Source: Myxococcota bacterium (GTDB lineage: Bacteria > Myxococcota_A > UBA796 > UBA9615 > JAKLKC01). From it: 64,000 nucleotides of DNA. The position numbers were made by a program, and so were the translations under genes. The stretch spans positions 1-64,000 of the forward strand of contig JAKLKC010000023.1 in the NCBI GenBank assembly GCA_023150875.1. The letters run 5' to 3'. Below, one piece after another: positions 41,085-49,944 of this stretch; the stretch's first letter is position 1, and each line of letters opens with the position of its first letter. The notes under the pieces are model-generated. The model made no database searches, was not told the origin of the DNA, and saw only the letters and a list, made by a program, of their open reading frames with translations.

Positions 41085-41651
41085 ATGACCGATCCGCTCA
41101 CCGCACTGCTCAGGGTCACCCTCGTCGCTGTGGCCCTCCTGGCCCACTCCGGGTGCGCGCCGGGCGACCTGGACGCGCCGGGTCCCGGAGAGGCGCCGAT
41201 CCCCGACGACGGCGGCGATCCCCTCCTGCCCAGTCTCGCCCTGGACCCCAGCTCCGAGCCCGTGGAGTTCGACCTCGGCGACGGAGAGGGCCACGGCGGG
41301 GATGGCGCCGGCGTCTCCGTCGGCGTCGACGAGGCGGTCCCCCACCTCTCCGGCGACATGGGAGTGTTCCAGGTGTCGGTCGGCGAGACCTTCGTCTACC
41401 GGTTCGAGATCGTGGGGACCGGCGAGCCCGACATCGAGTGCCGCGCCGTGAGCGCCCCCGACGGCGGCACCTTCGCGCTGGCGACGGACCAGGGCGAGGC
41501 GATGTGGACCTGGACCCCAGGACCCGACGACCTGGGGCGCCACTCCGTGCAGTTCGCCCTGCTGCGGACGACGACCTTCGAGGTCCTGGACGCGCTGCTT
41601 CTGGAGATCCAGGTCTCGCCCCGGGAGGCCCTCGTCGAGTACGGCTTCTGA
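41085..41651 (+). CDS. Small lipoprotein with Ig-like fold
   Basis: 188 aa. The signal LLRVTLVAVALLAHSGC gives a lipidated Cys near 24. An acidic Gly/Asp-rich linker precedes a beta-rich domain (VGETFVYRFEIVGTGEPDIE, MWTWTPGPDDLGRHSVQFAL) typical of cadherin- or Ig-like extracellular modules. It starts 43 bp after the preceding gene, so cotranscription is possible. No enzymatic motif is visible. Confidence 0.7.
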   Translation: MTDPLTALLRVTLVAVALLAHSGCAPGDLDAPGPGEAPIPDDGGDPLLPSLALDPSSEPVEFDLGDGEGHGGDGAGVSVGVDEAVPHLSGDMGVFQVSVGETFVYRFEIVGTGEPDIECRAVSAPDGGTFALATDQGEAMWTWTPGPDDLGRHSVQFALLRTTTFEVLDALLLEIQVSPREALVEYGF

Positions 41652-41775
41652 TCCCAGCGCCCCCGCTACGGCGCCCCTCCCCGTCGCCCTCCTCCCCGCG
41701 CGGGTTCCCGCGGCGCCGAGGGTAGAGTAGGCTGCGCCGGCGGTCGGACGCGACCTGCCCGCCGCCCGGTGCGCC

Positions 41776-42666
41776 ATGGACCCCGACCGAGTCCCCTCCC
41801 TTCCCACCCGCCCCCGGATCCGCGCGAGCCTGGCGGCCGCCGTCGTTGCCTCGATGGTGGCCCTGCTCGTCGCCCTGACGTCCCCGGCCCAGGAGGGGGA
41901 ATCCCCTCCTTCCCTCTCCGCAGGATCTCCCGGGGAGGCCGGTGCCCCCGATGGCGCGTCCGCCCCGGAGGGGGAGGCCGGCAGCCCACGGAACTTCCCG
42001 CCGCCACCCGGTGCGGGAGCCTTCCTGGGCGCCCCGCCGGAGTTCCCGCGCAGCACCCTCTCCGAGACGGACCTGGACGCCATCGCCGGCCGGTTGCTGG
42101 CCCTCCAGTCCGCGGTCGGCTCCGGGGACGAGGGACGCATCCTCGCCGCCTTCGCCGACCTCCCCGAGGCCCGCCGGCAAGACGTGGCCGCCAAGCTCCT
42201 GGAGATGCGGCCGACGGAGTTCCGCCTGGAGACCGCCCTGGAGAGGAACATCGAGGAGGTCGAGCCAGGGCGCGAGGTCGTGGTCCACGCCGCGATGACC
42301 ATCGGCTCCGACTCCCCCTCGGGGCAGTACCGCTTCGCGGGGATCCCCGCCACCCTGGGCTTCCGCAAGGGGGAGGGAGGCGAGTGGCGCCTGATCTCCA
42401 CGAACCTGGACCGGGTGATCGTCTCCCCGCGTGCGGTCTTCAAGTGGGCCACCGGCGCCTGCGCGTCCACGGTCCTGCTGGGGGTGCTGTACCTGGGCCT
42501 GGTGATCTGGCTCGCCGTGGACAACGCCCGCCGGGACTGGTGGGGGCGGGAGAGTCAGCAGGTCGTGTGGTTCGTGCTGATCTTCGCCGCGTGCGGCCTC
42601 GGCCCCCTGCTCTACCTCGTCCTGGTGAAGCTCCGGCGGGCCCGGGCCCCGGGGGAGCCCGCCTGA
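41776..42666 (+). CDS. Membrane protein with N-terminal and C-terminal anchors
   Basis: 296 aa. An uncleaved or cleaved signal helix at about 18-36 is followed by a Pro/Gly/Ala-rich linker, an extracytoplasmic beta domain (about 95-220), and two membrane helices near 226-247 and 264-283 before an Arg-rich end. The pair of helices separated by WWGRESQQVV suggests a hairpin anchor. TAGAGT at 41723-41728 may be its -10 box. No family was recognised. Confidence 0.72.
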   Translation: MDPDRVPSLPTRPRIRASLAAAVVASMVALLVALTSPAQEGESPPSLSAGSPGEAGAPDGASAPEGEAGSPRNFPPPPGAGAFLGAPPEFPRSTLSETDLDAIAGRLLALQSAVGSGDEGRILAAFADLPEARRQDVAAKLLEMRPTEFRLETALERNIEEVEPGREVVVHAAMTIGSDSPSGQYRFAGIPATLGFRKGEGGEWRLISTNLDRVIVSPRAVFKWATGACASTVLLGVLYLGLVIWLAVDNARRDWWGRESQQVVWFVLIFAACGLGPLLYLVLVKLRRARAPGEPA

Positions 42667-42690
42667 TCCCGAGAGACGCCAGGCCTGCCC

Positions 42691-42719
42691 TTGTCGGCCC
42701 CCGGACGGGCTCCTATGAT
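42691..42719 (+). promoter_or_regulatory. Predicted promoter for the TPR/aspartyl protease pair
   Basis: TTGTCG at 42691-42696, an exact 17-bp spacer, and TATGAT at 42714-42719 (five of six matches). It would give a leader of 190-250 nt before the TPR gene. The remaining part of this 310-bp gap is less GC-rich than its surroundings and contains the in-frame signal peptide described for the next gene. Confidence 0.6.
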
Positions 42720-42976
42720 GGGCGGAGCGGTGCTTCACCTGCCTGGTGCGTGATTCGGGAGGCAATGGCTTGCTCCCTGTTTCATGGACCGGGGTTTGTC
42801 CCTTACCGCCTTGTGCACCCCTTCTGTCAGGGGAGCCTGCCGCGGTAACATGAAGCCCACCTCGCAAGAGGGGGCGAAGCCGCCAGCCCACACGGCCGAG
42901 GCGGGGAGGACCGCTTCTTCTGTTACCCGCGACGGTCGCCGCGCCGCTCCTGATCGCCCTCGGACTCTCCGCGGCG

Positions 42977-43981
42977 GTGACGACCGAGGCGGAGGTCGCC
43001 CCTCCACCCGCCGGGGCCGACCCCGCCGCCGATGCGCGTCCGGCCGCAGGGGAGGATGCCCGCCTGCTGGACGAGGCGGAGGCGCTGCGCGCCATCGGGG
43101 AGTGCCGCGTGGCGGTGCCCCTGCTGCGGAGGCTCCTGGCGTCCTTCCCCGACTCCCCCCACACCCCTCCCGCGATGCTGGCCCTCGGCCAGTGCCTGGA
43201 GGGAGCGGGCGACGCCCCGGGGGCCCGGGAGGTCTACGCCGCCCTGCTCTCCCGCGGCGACGCCGCCCGCCAGCGGGACGACGCCTGGTTCCGACTCGGC
43301 GCGACCTTCCTGGCGACCGGGGAGTGGGGGGCCGCGGAGCGGGCCTTCGCCCGGGCATCCCGCTCCCGCGGGCTGACCGAGGAGGGACGTGCCACCGCCC
43401 GCGTGAACGTCGCGTTCGCGGCGGCCATGGGCGGGAAGGATCGCAAAGCCGCGTCGTTGCTAATGAAATCAATCCAGATCCTTGATGCGTCGCCGGACCT
43501 GGGGGACGGGATGAGGGCCTACACCCTCGCCCAGGCGCGGGTGGCCTGGGGGGTGCTGCTGGCGCGGGAGGCCGCCGGGGTGCGCTTCGACACCCGGAGC
43601 GAGGCCGCCCAACGCCGACGGCTCCAGGAGAGGGCCGAGGGGCTGCGCCGCGCCGAGGACGTTCTTGGGTCGGTGGCGTCGTTCCGGCTGGCCACCTGGA
43701 GCTGCGCGGCCCTCCACCTGCTGGGCGGCGCCTACGAACGGTTCCACGCCGACCTCTCCGCCGCCGAGGCGCCCCGGGGGCTGGACGAGGCGGGGCGGCG
43801 CGCCTTCCACGCCGAGGTGGCCCGGCGGGCGGCTCCCCTGCTCCGGAAGGCCCTCGCCCACTACCAGGCCGCCCGGGACCTGTCGGTCGCCACGGGGGCC
43901 CTGGGGCCGTGGGGGGCGTGGGCGGGGGAGCGCGCCGCCCTGGTGGAGGACCTGGCGGCCTCGGCTCCGGGCGGGCCGTGA
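42977..43981 (+). CDS. Secreted TPR-repeat protein (start uncertain)
   Basis: 334 aa from the first canonical codon, GTG at 42977. Repeats of TPR/Sel1 type run from about 30 (LDEAEALRAIGECRVAVPLL, AMLALGQCLEGAGDAPGARE, FRLGATFLATGEWGAAERAF). Upstream in the same frame the sequence encodes LLLLPATVAAPLLIALGLSA, a clear signal-peptide core, but no ATG, GTG or TTG precedes it. A CTG at 42920 lies 9 nt after GGGGAGGA, so initiation may be there; a frameshift from ATG 42850 is the alternative. The stop overlaps the next start (GTGA), so the pair is coupled. Confidence 0.8.
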   Translation: MTTEAEVAPPPAGADPAADARPAAGEDARLLDEAEALRAIGECRVAVPLLRRLLASFPDSPHTPPAMLALGQCLEGAGDAPGAREVYAALLSRGDAARQRDDAWFRLGATFLATGEWGAAERAFARASRSRGLTEEGRATARVNVAFAAAMGGKDRKAASLLMKSIQILDASPDLGDGMRAYTLAQARVAWGVLLAREAAGVRFDTRSEAAQRRRLQERAEGLRRAEDVLGSVASFRLATWSCAALHLLGGAYERFHADLSAAEAPRGLDEAGRRAFHAEVARRAAPLLRKALAHYQAARDLSVATGALGPWGAWAGERAALVEDLAASAPGGP

Positions 43982-45873
43982 GTCCCCCCCTCGCGGCCCT
44001 CTGGGGATGGCTCGCGGCGGCTGCCGTGGCGGCGGCTCCCCCGCCCGCGGACTCCCCGCCCCGGGACCTGGACGTGCGGACGGGGGCGGTGCTGGCGCGC
44101 GCGCTGAACGCCGCGGGGGGGGTGGACCGGCTGCGGGGCCTCGACACCCTGCGGGTCCGCGCCCGGATCGAGGCCGCGGGGCTGGTGGGGCAGGTGCAGA
44201 TCGCCCTGGACTCCGGGGGCAGCTACGTCGAACGGTCCCGCCTGGGCCCCTTGGAAGCGGCGCTGGCCTTCGCTCCCGGCGCCCCGGGGTGGTTCCTGGA
44301 GCACGGCATCGTTCGCTCCCCACTGCCCCCCCCACGCCGCCGTGCGGGGCTCGACTCCGCCTACTACGACACCTGGCGCTACCTCCTGCCGGGGGCCCCC
44401 GGCCTGTGGGCCGCGCTGCGGGGGTCCTCCCAAGACCGGGACGTGGAGCCGTGCCAGTGGGTCGAGCTGCGCCCCGGCGGCGTGACGCCCCGGAGGATCT
44501 GCTTCTCCGACGCGACGGGCCTGCCCGCACAGGCCCGGTTCCAGGCCCCCGACTCCGGGTCCGAGGTCCGGGTCCGCTACCGGGCATGGCGGCACGTCGA
44601 CGGAGTGGCCCTCCCCTTCCTCCTCCGGGTGGAGAAGAAGGGGCTGCCCGGGAACGCGGTCACCCTGACGGTCACCGCCTGGGAGCTCGGACCGCGTATC
44701 CGGCCCGAGGACCTGGCTGCCCCCGAGGAACCGGGTCCCCCCGCCCTCCTGGCGGCGGAGGCGGCCCGGGGGATCCCGCTGCACTTCGACGGCTCCCACC
44801 TGTACCTGGACGCGCTGGTGGACGGGCGGGGACCGTTCACGTTCCTGCTGGACACCGGGAGCTCTACGTCGGTGCTCGACCGCGCCCTGGCCCGCGCCCT
44901 GGGCCTGGTCCCCGAGGGGGAGGTGGAGGTCCGCTCCGCCTCGGGCCCCGTCCGACACCAGCTCGTCCGGGTCCCGAGCTTCGACCTGCCCGGGGTCCGG
45001 CTGACCGGGGTGACATGGACGGCGGCGCCCCTCCGGACCACCCTCCGATCCCGCCTGGGACGGGACGTCCACGGACTCGTGGGGGCGGACCTCCTTCGGC
45101 GCTTCGTCACCGTGGTGGACTACTCCCGGGGCCGCCTCTCCCTCCACGATCCGGACGACTGGGAGGCACCCATGGGGGCGGTCGCCCTTCCCCTGGAGGT
45201 CACCGGGGGGGTGCCCTCGGTGCGGATCTCCGTTGACGGCGAGGCCGCCGAGCCCTTCGTCGTGGACACCGGCTCGGAGATCGGCGCGGTCTTCGGGGGA
45301 TCGGACCTCGCCCGGCGCCTCCTGGGACGGCACGGCCCGGGCTCCCCGGCGGTGGCCGACGGCGTGTCCGGGCCGGTATCGCTGACGGCGCTGCGGGTGG
45401 CGTCCCTGGAGGCGGGGCCGTTCCGGGTGGCCTTCCCCGTCCTCCACGTGGTCGACGCGCCCCCCGCCGTGTCCGGCGGGACCGCCCTCCTGGGCACCCC
45501 CTTCCTGTCCCGCTTCACCTGCGCCTTCGACCTCTCCCGGGACCGACTCTGGCTGGTGCCCGATGCGCGCTACGGCGATCCCGAGCCCCTCGACCGAAGC
45601 GGGCTGGCCCTGGGTTGGGAGGACGGGGACTGGCGGGTCCACGCGGTCGCCCGGGGTTCACCCGCGGAGGCCGCGGGCCTGCCCGTGGGGGCCCTGGTGA
45701 GGGCGATCCAAGGCACGCCCCTGACAACCTCGTCCCGGGGATCGTGGCGCTCCCTCCTCGCCGGGGCGGCGGGGAGGCAGGTCGTGCTGGAGATCGGGCG
45801 CCCCGGCGAGCGGGGGCGCCGCGTCCGGCTGGACCTCGCTCCCCCACCCCCTGGACGCCCCCCGCCTCCGTGA
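43978..45873 (+). CDS. Secreted two-lobed retropepsin-like aspartyl protease with PDZ domain
   Basis: 631 aa from GTG at 43978. A signal peptide (LAALWGWLAAAAVAAAPPPA) precedes a beta-rich region (30-250). Two retropepsin-like lobes follow, each with its own catalytic DTGS: FTFLLDTGSSTSVLD (Asp near 292) and FVVDTGSEIGAVF (Asp near 430), with hydrophobic-hydrophobic-Gly motifs downstream of each (HGLVGADLL, LLGTPFL). A C-terminal PDZ domain (RGSPAEAAGLPVGALVRAIQ) occupies about 550-620. Known bacterial relatives (PerP/TasP-like) are single-lobed, so the internal duplication is notable. It could cleave extracytoplasmic substrates selected by PDZ or by the upstream TPR protein. Confidence 0.88.
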   Translation: MSPPLAALWGWLAAAAVAAAPPPADSPPRDLDVRTGAVLARALNAAGGVDRLRGLDTLRVRARIEAAGLVGQVQIALDSGGSYVERSRLGPLEAALAFAPGAPGWFLEHGIVRSPLPPPRRRAGLDSAYYDTWRYLLPGAPGLWAALRGSSQDRDVEPCQWVELRPGGVTPRRICFSDATGLPAQARFQAPDSGSEVRVRYRAWRHVDGVALPFLLRVEKKGLPGNAVTLTVTAWELGPRIRPEDLAAPEEPGPPALLAAEAARGIPLHFDGSHLYLDALVDGRGPFTFLLDTGSSTSVLDRALARALGLVPEGEVEVRSASGPVRHQLVRVPSFDLPGVRLTGVTWTAAPLRTTLRSRLGRDVHGLVGADLLRRFVTVVDYSRGRLSLHDPDDWEAPMGAVALPLEVTGGVPSVRISVDGEAAEPFVVDTGSEIGAVFGGSDLARRLLGRHGPGSPAVADGVSGPVSLTALRVASLEAGPFRVAFPVLHVVDAPPAVSGGTALLGTPFLSRFTCAFDLSRDRLWLVPDARYGDPEPLDRSGLALGWEDGDWRVHAVARGSPAEAAGLPVGALVRAIQGTPLTTSSRGSWRSLLAGAAGRQVVLEIGRPGERGRRVRLDLAPPPPGRPPPP

Positions 45874-45896
45874 GGCCCCCGGCGGGCCCCGCCCGG

Positions 45897-46841
45897 TCAG
45901 ATCTGGCCCCGGGAGAGGAACTCGGCGAAGAGCTGGGGGGCGAGGGACTTCATCTCGCGGCGGGACGGGATGTCCCGCTGGCCTCGGGCCGTCGCCTCCC
46001 GGGAGCGGATCAGGGCTTCGTGGAAGCGGTCGGCGGGGTTCGGCGGCCGGGCGGGGACGGGGTGGAGGGCCCACAGCTCGGCGAGGATCCCCAGGAGGAC
46101 CAGCCACGGCCCGGGGGGGTCGAGGTCCAGGTCCTGGGCGTCCAGGAGCAGGGCCGCCACCCGGGCGTCCGCCAGGTCGCCGGGCCGGACCGCACCCGAG
46201 GCGGCGACGGCCCTCCGGTACACGTCCCGGGCCGCGAACGCCTCGCCCTCGCCGTAGCGGTGATTGGCGAGCCACAGGAGGGTGCGGGGGGCCGCGGGCT
46301 CCCGCTCCAGGGCCCGGTGGGCGGCCTGCTCCGCCTCCTCGGGGTAGCCCGCCGCCTCCCACCACTCCGGCGCGAGCCGGCCGGCGACCGTCCCGTCCGG
46401 ACCCAGGGCCTCGCAACCCCGGGCCACCGACGCGGTGACGCCCCGGCGCGCCGCCGCCAGCACGTCCCCCGGCGCGGCGGCGCCGATCCGGGCCAGCTCC
46501 GCCCCCAGGTCCGCGCTCGCCAGTTCCTCGGGGCTCCGCGTCGCCGCCACGCGTTCCGACAGGCCCCGGAGGGCCCTGGCCAGCGCCACCTCTCCCCGTA
46601 TCCCCGCCGCCGCCTCCGCCGCGCCCCCGAGGGCCCCGGCGGCGAGCAGACGCCTCACCGGGGCGAGGCGCGCGGACCGGCTGGAGAAGAGGCCGAGCTG
46701 GCCGGGGAGCTCGGCGGCCGGCTCCGGATCGTCCGCGAGGACCGGAGAGTCGGGCTCCTCGACCCAGGACACCGGAGGCGCGGGCTCCGCCGCCTTCACC
46801 GGCCCGAAGAGGTCCAACTGGATCTCCCGAGTCCACCTCAT
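45897..46841 (-). CDS. Unknown protein with TPR-like helical repeats
   Basis: 314 aa from ATG at 46841. It begins MRWTREIQLDLFGPVKAAEP, unlike known families. The central part (EEAEQAAHRALEREPAAPRT, LLWLANHRYGEGEAFAARDV) looks like alpha-helical tetratricopeptide-type repeats. There is no signal peptide. It ends 24 bp from the convergent protease gene and lies near a methyltransferase, but no link is clear. Confidence 0.7.
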   Translation of the reverse strand: MRWTREIQLDLFGPVKAAEPAPPVSWVEEPDSPVLADDPEPAAELPGQLGLFSSRSARLAPVRRLLAAGALGGAAEAAAGIRGEVALARALRGLSERVAATRSPEELASADLGAELARIGAAAPGDVLAAARRGVTASVARGCEALGPDGTVAGRLAPEWWEAAGYPEEAEQAAHRALEREPAAPRTLLWLANHRYGEGEAFAARDVYRRAVAASGAVRPGDLADARVAALLLDAQDLDLDPPGPWLVLLGILAELWALHPVPARPPNPADRFHEALIRSREATARGQRDIPSRREMKSLAPQLFAEFLSRGQI

Positions 46842-46949
46842 CCGCCCGCCGCCGCCTCCGCGGGCCCCGCCGCCGTCCGCATCGACCACCTCCAGGTTCC
46901 CGCCCCGCCCCGCCCGGACCCATGCGGATCCGCGCGCCCTCGCGCCATC

Positions 46950-47531
46950 TTACCGCCGCGGTTCGGCCACGTAGATCACCTGGTAGCTCAGGGGCAGGAG
47001 GCAGGGGATGGCGGGCTTGTGCCCCAGGGGCACCATGAACCCCACCGGGACGTCCTCCACCGGGACGAACCCGCTCAGGTCCAGCATGCGGTGGACCCAG
47101 CGGGGGAGGATGTAGTGGCGGTGCTCCCGGGTGTAGTAGAACCGCGGGAGCCGGAGCCACTCTGCGAGCCAGATCGGGGGGTGGAGGGGGTTCGGAGTGG
47201 AGAGGACCAGGCGTCCCCCCGGCGCGAGGAGGGTCCGGCAGTCCCGCAGGAAGCGGTACGGGTCGTCGACGTGCTCGACGATCTCCCCCGCCAGCACCGT
47301 GTCGAAGGCCGAGGCGGGGAGCAGGTCCGTCATGTGGGCGGCGTCGCCGGCGACGGTGCGGGTGTAGGGCGGCTCGGCCGGACGGGAGACCAGGTCGAAG
47401 CCGACGACCTGCGCGCCCCGCAAGAAGTGGTTGGGGATCTGGGCGAAACCGATGTCGAGGAGCCGGTCGCCCCGGGCGCGCTCCGCCATCAGCCGCAGGC
47501 GGCGGGTCTCGTTGGGCTCGACGAGGGGCAT
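46950..47531 (-). CDS. Class I SAM-dependent methyltransferase
   Basis: 193 aa. The SAM-binding motif is GDRLLDIGFAQIPNHFLRGA, followed by VVGFDLVSRP and a motif IV-like FDTVLAGEIVEHVDDPYRFL. It belongs to the methyltransferase 11/12 clade that methylates small molecules, lipids or glycans; the substrate is not deducible. It follows a lipoprotein gene by 34 bp on the same strand. Confidence 0.85.
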   Translation of the reverse strand: MPLVEPNETRRLRLMAERARGDRLLDIGFAQIPNHFLRGAQVVGFDLVSRPAEPPYTRTVAGDAAHMTDLLPASAFDTVLAGEIVEHVDDPYRFLRDCRTLLAPGGRLVLSTPNPLHPPIWLAEWLRLPRFYYTREHRHYILPRWVHRMLDLSGFVPVEDVPVGFMVPLGHKPAIPCLLPLSYQVIYVAEPRR

Positions 47532-47565
47532 GGGGCGAGGTCTCGGCGCGGGGGGTTGGGCGGGA

Positions 47566-48063
47566 CTAGGGCACGTCGGCGGGGAGGGTGTACTCGGTCT
47601 CCACCCGCGCCGAGGTCAGGCCCGCCGCGTCCGTCAGCGTGACCCCGAAGAGGAACGTCGCGCCGTACGTGAGGTCTCCGTTGGGCACCGCGAGGCCGAG
47701 CTCCAGGTCCCCCGAGGTGAACGCGGGCTCGGAGGAGGGGATGTCCGCCCCCGCGGCCTCCTCGCCATCGACGAAGATCGTGGCGTGGCCCCCGGGCACG
47801 TCGGCGTTGGGGTCTTCGAAGTGGAACGCGAAGGACAGGTAGTCGCCGCCGCTCTCCTGCACCAGCCGCACCACGAGGTCATCGATCTCCGGCGCGGCGG
47901 GCGGCGGGGTGTCGTCGTCACCGGCGCTGTCGTCGTCCGCGGTGTCATCGTCGGCGCTGTCGTCGTCGCCGACCGCTTCGGGCCCGCAGGCCCCGGGCAG
48001 GGCAAGCAGTCCGAGCCCGATGGCGAGGCGCATCCAGGCGCGCGCGGGGAGCGAGGGGGTCAT
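47566..48063 (-). CDS. Small lipoprotein with Asp-rich linker
   Basis: 165 aa from ATG at 48063. The signal (LAIGLGLLALPGAC) gives a lipidated Cys near 26. A long acidic linker (GDDDSADDDTADDDSAGDDD) is followed by a beta-sandwich-like domain (LSFAFHFEDPNADVPGGHAT, YGATFLFGVTLTDAAGL). The linker is very like that of the lipoprotein at 2573-4018, a shared lineage feature. No enzymatic motif. Confidence 0.75.
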   Translation of the reverse strand: MTPSLPARAWMRLAIGLGLLALPGACGPEAVGDDDSADDDTADDDSAGDDDTPPPAAPEIDDLVVRLVQESGGDYLSFAFHFEDPNADVPGGHATIFVDGEEAAGADIPSSEPAFTSGDLELGLAVPNGDLTYGATFLFGVTLTDAAGLTSARVETEYTLPADVP

Positions 48064-48219
48064 CGGGGGGTGGGCGTCTCCGGGGCCGACGGCCGGGACA
48101 AGCGAGTCCCGTGCCCGCCGATCGGGCGCGGCGGTGCCCGCGGGAGCGCGGGCGGCGGCGAGGATGGCACAAGGCGGCCTCGCCTGCCAAGGGCGACCGC
48201 GACCGGCGCGGGTTCGGGT

Positions 48220-48225
48220 TAGACT
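48220..48225 (+). promoter_or_regulatory. TAGACT -10-like box next to the radical SAM start
   Basis: TAGACT ends 5 bp before the ATG at 48231, with no -35 at normal spacing and no Shine-Dalgarno. It would give a leaderless message if used. Confidence 0.3.
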
Positions 48226-48230
48226 GGCCC

Positions 48231-49838
48231 ATGGCCTTTCCCCTCCCCGCCTTGCCCTGGCCGAGGTCCCGCCCCGACGGCGCGCGACCCCTCTGGCCCC
48301 TCCTGGGCGCCGAGGCCGCCGCCCACGACGCCCGGGCGGCGGCCAAGGGGGTGCCCACCTGGGCGGCCCTGGGGGAGGAGGCACGGCGGGGGCGGGCGCG
48401 CCTGCTCCTCCCCGTCCACCGCGACACCTTCCACCGCCTGGGCCCGCTGGCCCTCGCCGCGGCGGCCCTCGCGGGCGCCCCCGCCCCACCGGCCCTCCCC
48501 GAGCCCTTCCGGCCCCGGCCCCTGCACCGGGTCGATCGCCTCCTGCCGGCGTGGCTGGAGCACCTGCGCTTCGCCCTGGCGGGGCTCCCCGTCGAAGTGG
48601 GCGAGCCCGACGACGACCTGCGGGAGCTGCTCGCCGCCGTCGCCCGCTCCGCCCACCCCGAGAACGAGGGGACGCTGCTGCGGCTCCTGGGCGCCCTCAC
48701 CGGGGCGGTGTTCCGGGGCCCCCACACCTTCCACCTGGACGTCGCCAACGCCTGCAACGTCGACTGCGTCTACTGCTGGTTCCACTCGCCCCTGGCCAAG
48801 GGGAGGCCCGACGCCGGGGCCTTCGACAGGGCGTGGAAGCGCGAGGTGGTGGAGTGGGATGTCTTCACCCGCCTGGTGGACGACCTCGCCGGCATGGGGA
48901 CGTGCGAGGACGTGCTCTTCAGCGGCAAGGGCGAGCCCCTGCTCCACCCCCGGATCCTCGACATGATCCCCTACGTGAAGGGCAAGGGGATGGGACTGTC
49001 GCTGTTCACCAACGGCCTCCTGCTGCGGGAGGACGCCCGCCGGGCCCTGGTGGATCACGGGGTCGACCTGCTGTACGTCAGCCTCTCGTCGGCCTCTCCA
49101 GCGGTCTACGAGGCCCTCCACCCCGGACACCCCGGGCGGGAGCTGGACGAGGTGAGGAGGAACGTCTCCGAGCTGACCCGGTCGAAGCGCGAGGCGGACG
49201 CGGAGTCGCCGCGGGTGATGATGGTCGACGTCGTGACCACCCGCAACTGCGCGGAACTGCTTGACTTCTACGAGATGTCCCGGGACCTGGGCGCCGAGTT
49301 CGTCCGCTACCAGCTCGTGCACGTCCAGCCCTACAACCGCGAGCTGATGCTCCTGCCCGACCAGGTCGGGCGGCTTCGGGAGGACCTCGCCGAGGCCCAC
49401 CGTCGGGAGGCCGCGGGTGGGCCCCGCATCGTGGACAACATCGACTGGCAGGTGGAGACGCTGGACCCGGCCACCGGCAGGTGGGGCCACGCCCGCCTGC
49501 CGGGGGAGGGCTGCTACGTCGGCTGGACCTTCAGCCGCTCCTGGACCAACGGCGACGTCTCGTTCTGTTGCTCCCCGAAGGTGGTGGACAACCTGAACGA
49601 GCGGGGCTTCGCGGAGATCTGGAACGGCGAGACGTACTCCGCCTTCCGCAACGCGGCCCGGGACCTCGCCCGGCACGGGGACCTGACGTTCCGCAACGGG
49701 GCCAGGCTGCTGGGCGATCACTGCGCCGGCTGCCCGAACTACGAGGGGATCGGCCGGCTCGCCGCCGACCTGCGCCGGTATGGACTGGACCGCTTCGTGC
49801 GGGGGGCGGACGCGGAGCGCGTGTCGGGGAGGGCATGA
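48231..49838 (+). CDS. Radical SAM protein with SPASM-like C-terminus and long N-terminal domain
   Basis: 535 aa. A leucine/alanine/proline-rich domain of about 165 residues has no recognised match. The radical SAM core has CNVDCVYC (CX3CX2C) in LDVANACNVDCVYCWFHSPL, then VLFSGKGEPLLHPRILDM. The C-terminal third has further Cys residues (GCYVGWTFSR, SFCCSPKVVDNLNERGFAEI, HCAGCPNYEG) typical of SPASM auxiliary [4Fe-4S] clusters, seen in enzymes that modify peptides or sugars. No precursor peptide gene was found nearby. Next gene is ppc; the substrate is unknown. Confidence 0.88.
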   Translation: MAFPLPALPWPRSRPDGARPLWPLLGAEAAAHDARAAAKGVPTWAALGEEARRGRARLLLPVHRDTFHRLGPLALAAAALAGAPAPPALPEPFRPRPLHRVDRLLPAWLEHLRFALAGLPVEVGEPDDDLRELLAAVARSAHPENEGTLLRLLGALTGAVFRGPHTFHLDVANACNVDCVYCWFHSPLAKGRPDAGAFDRAWKREVVEWDVFTRLVDDLAGMGTCEDVLFSGKGEPLLHPRILDMIPYVKGKGMGLSLFTNGLLLREDARRALVDHGVDLLYVSLSSASPAVYEALHPGHPGRELDEVRRNVSELTRSKREADAESPRVMMVDVVTTRNCAELLDFYEMSRDLGAEFVRYQLVHVQPYNRELMLLPDQVGRLREDLAEAHRREAAGGPRIVDNIDWQVETLDPATGRWGHARLPGEGCYVGWTFSRSWTNGDVSFCCSPKVVDNLNERGFAEIWNGETYSAFRNAARDLARHGDLTFRNGARLLGDHCAGCPNYEGIGRLAADLRRYGLDRFVRGADAERVSGRA

Positions 49839-49944
49839 GGGCGCCACTCACATCGGGAGGACCGGCGGGGCGTCCCCCCTTCCGCGCCCTTGCCCCGTGG
49901 GCCGCCGCGTCCATGGTGGACCGGGCCAGGGAGGCTGCCCGACC

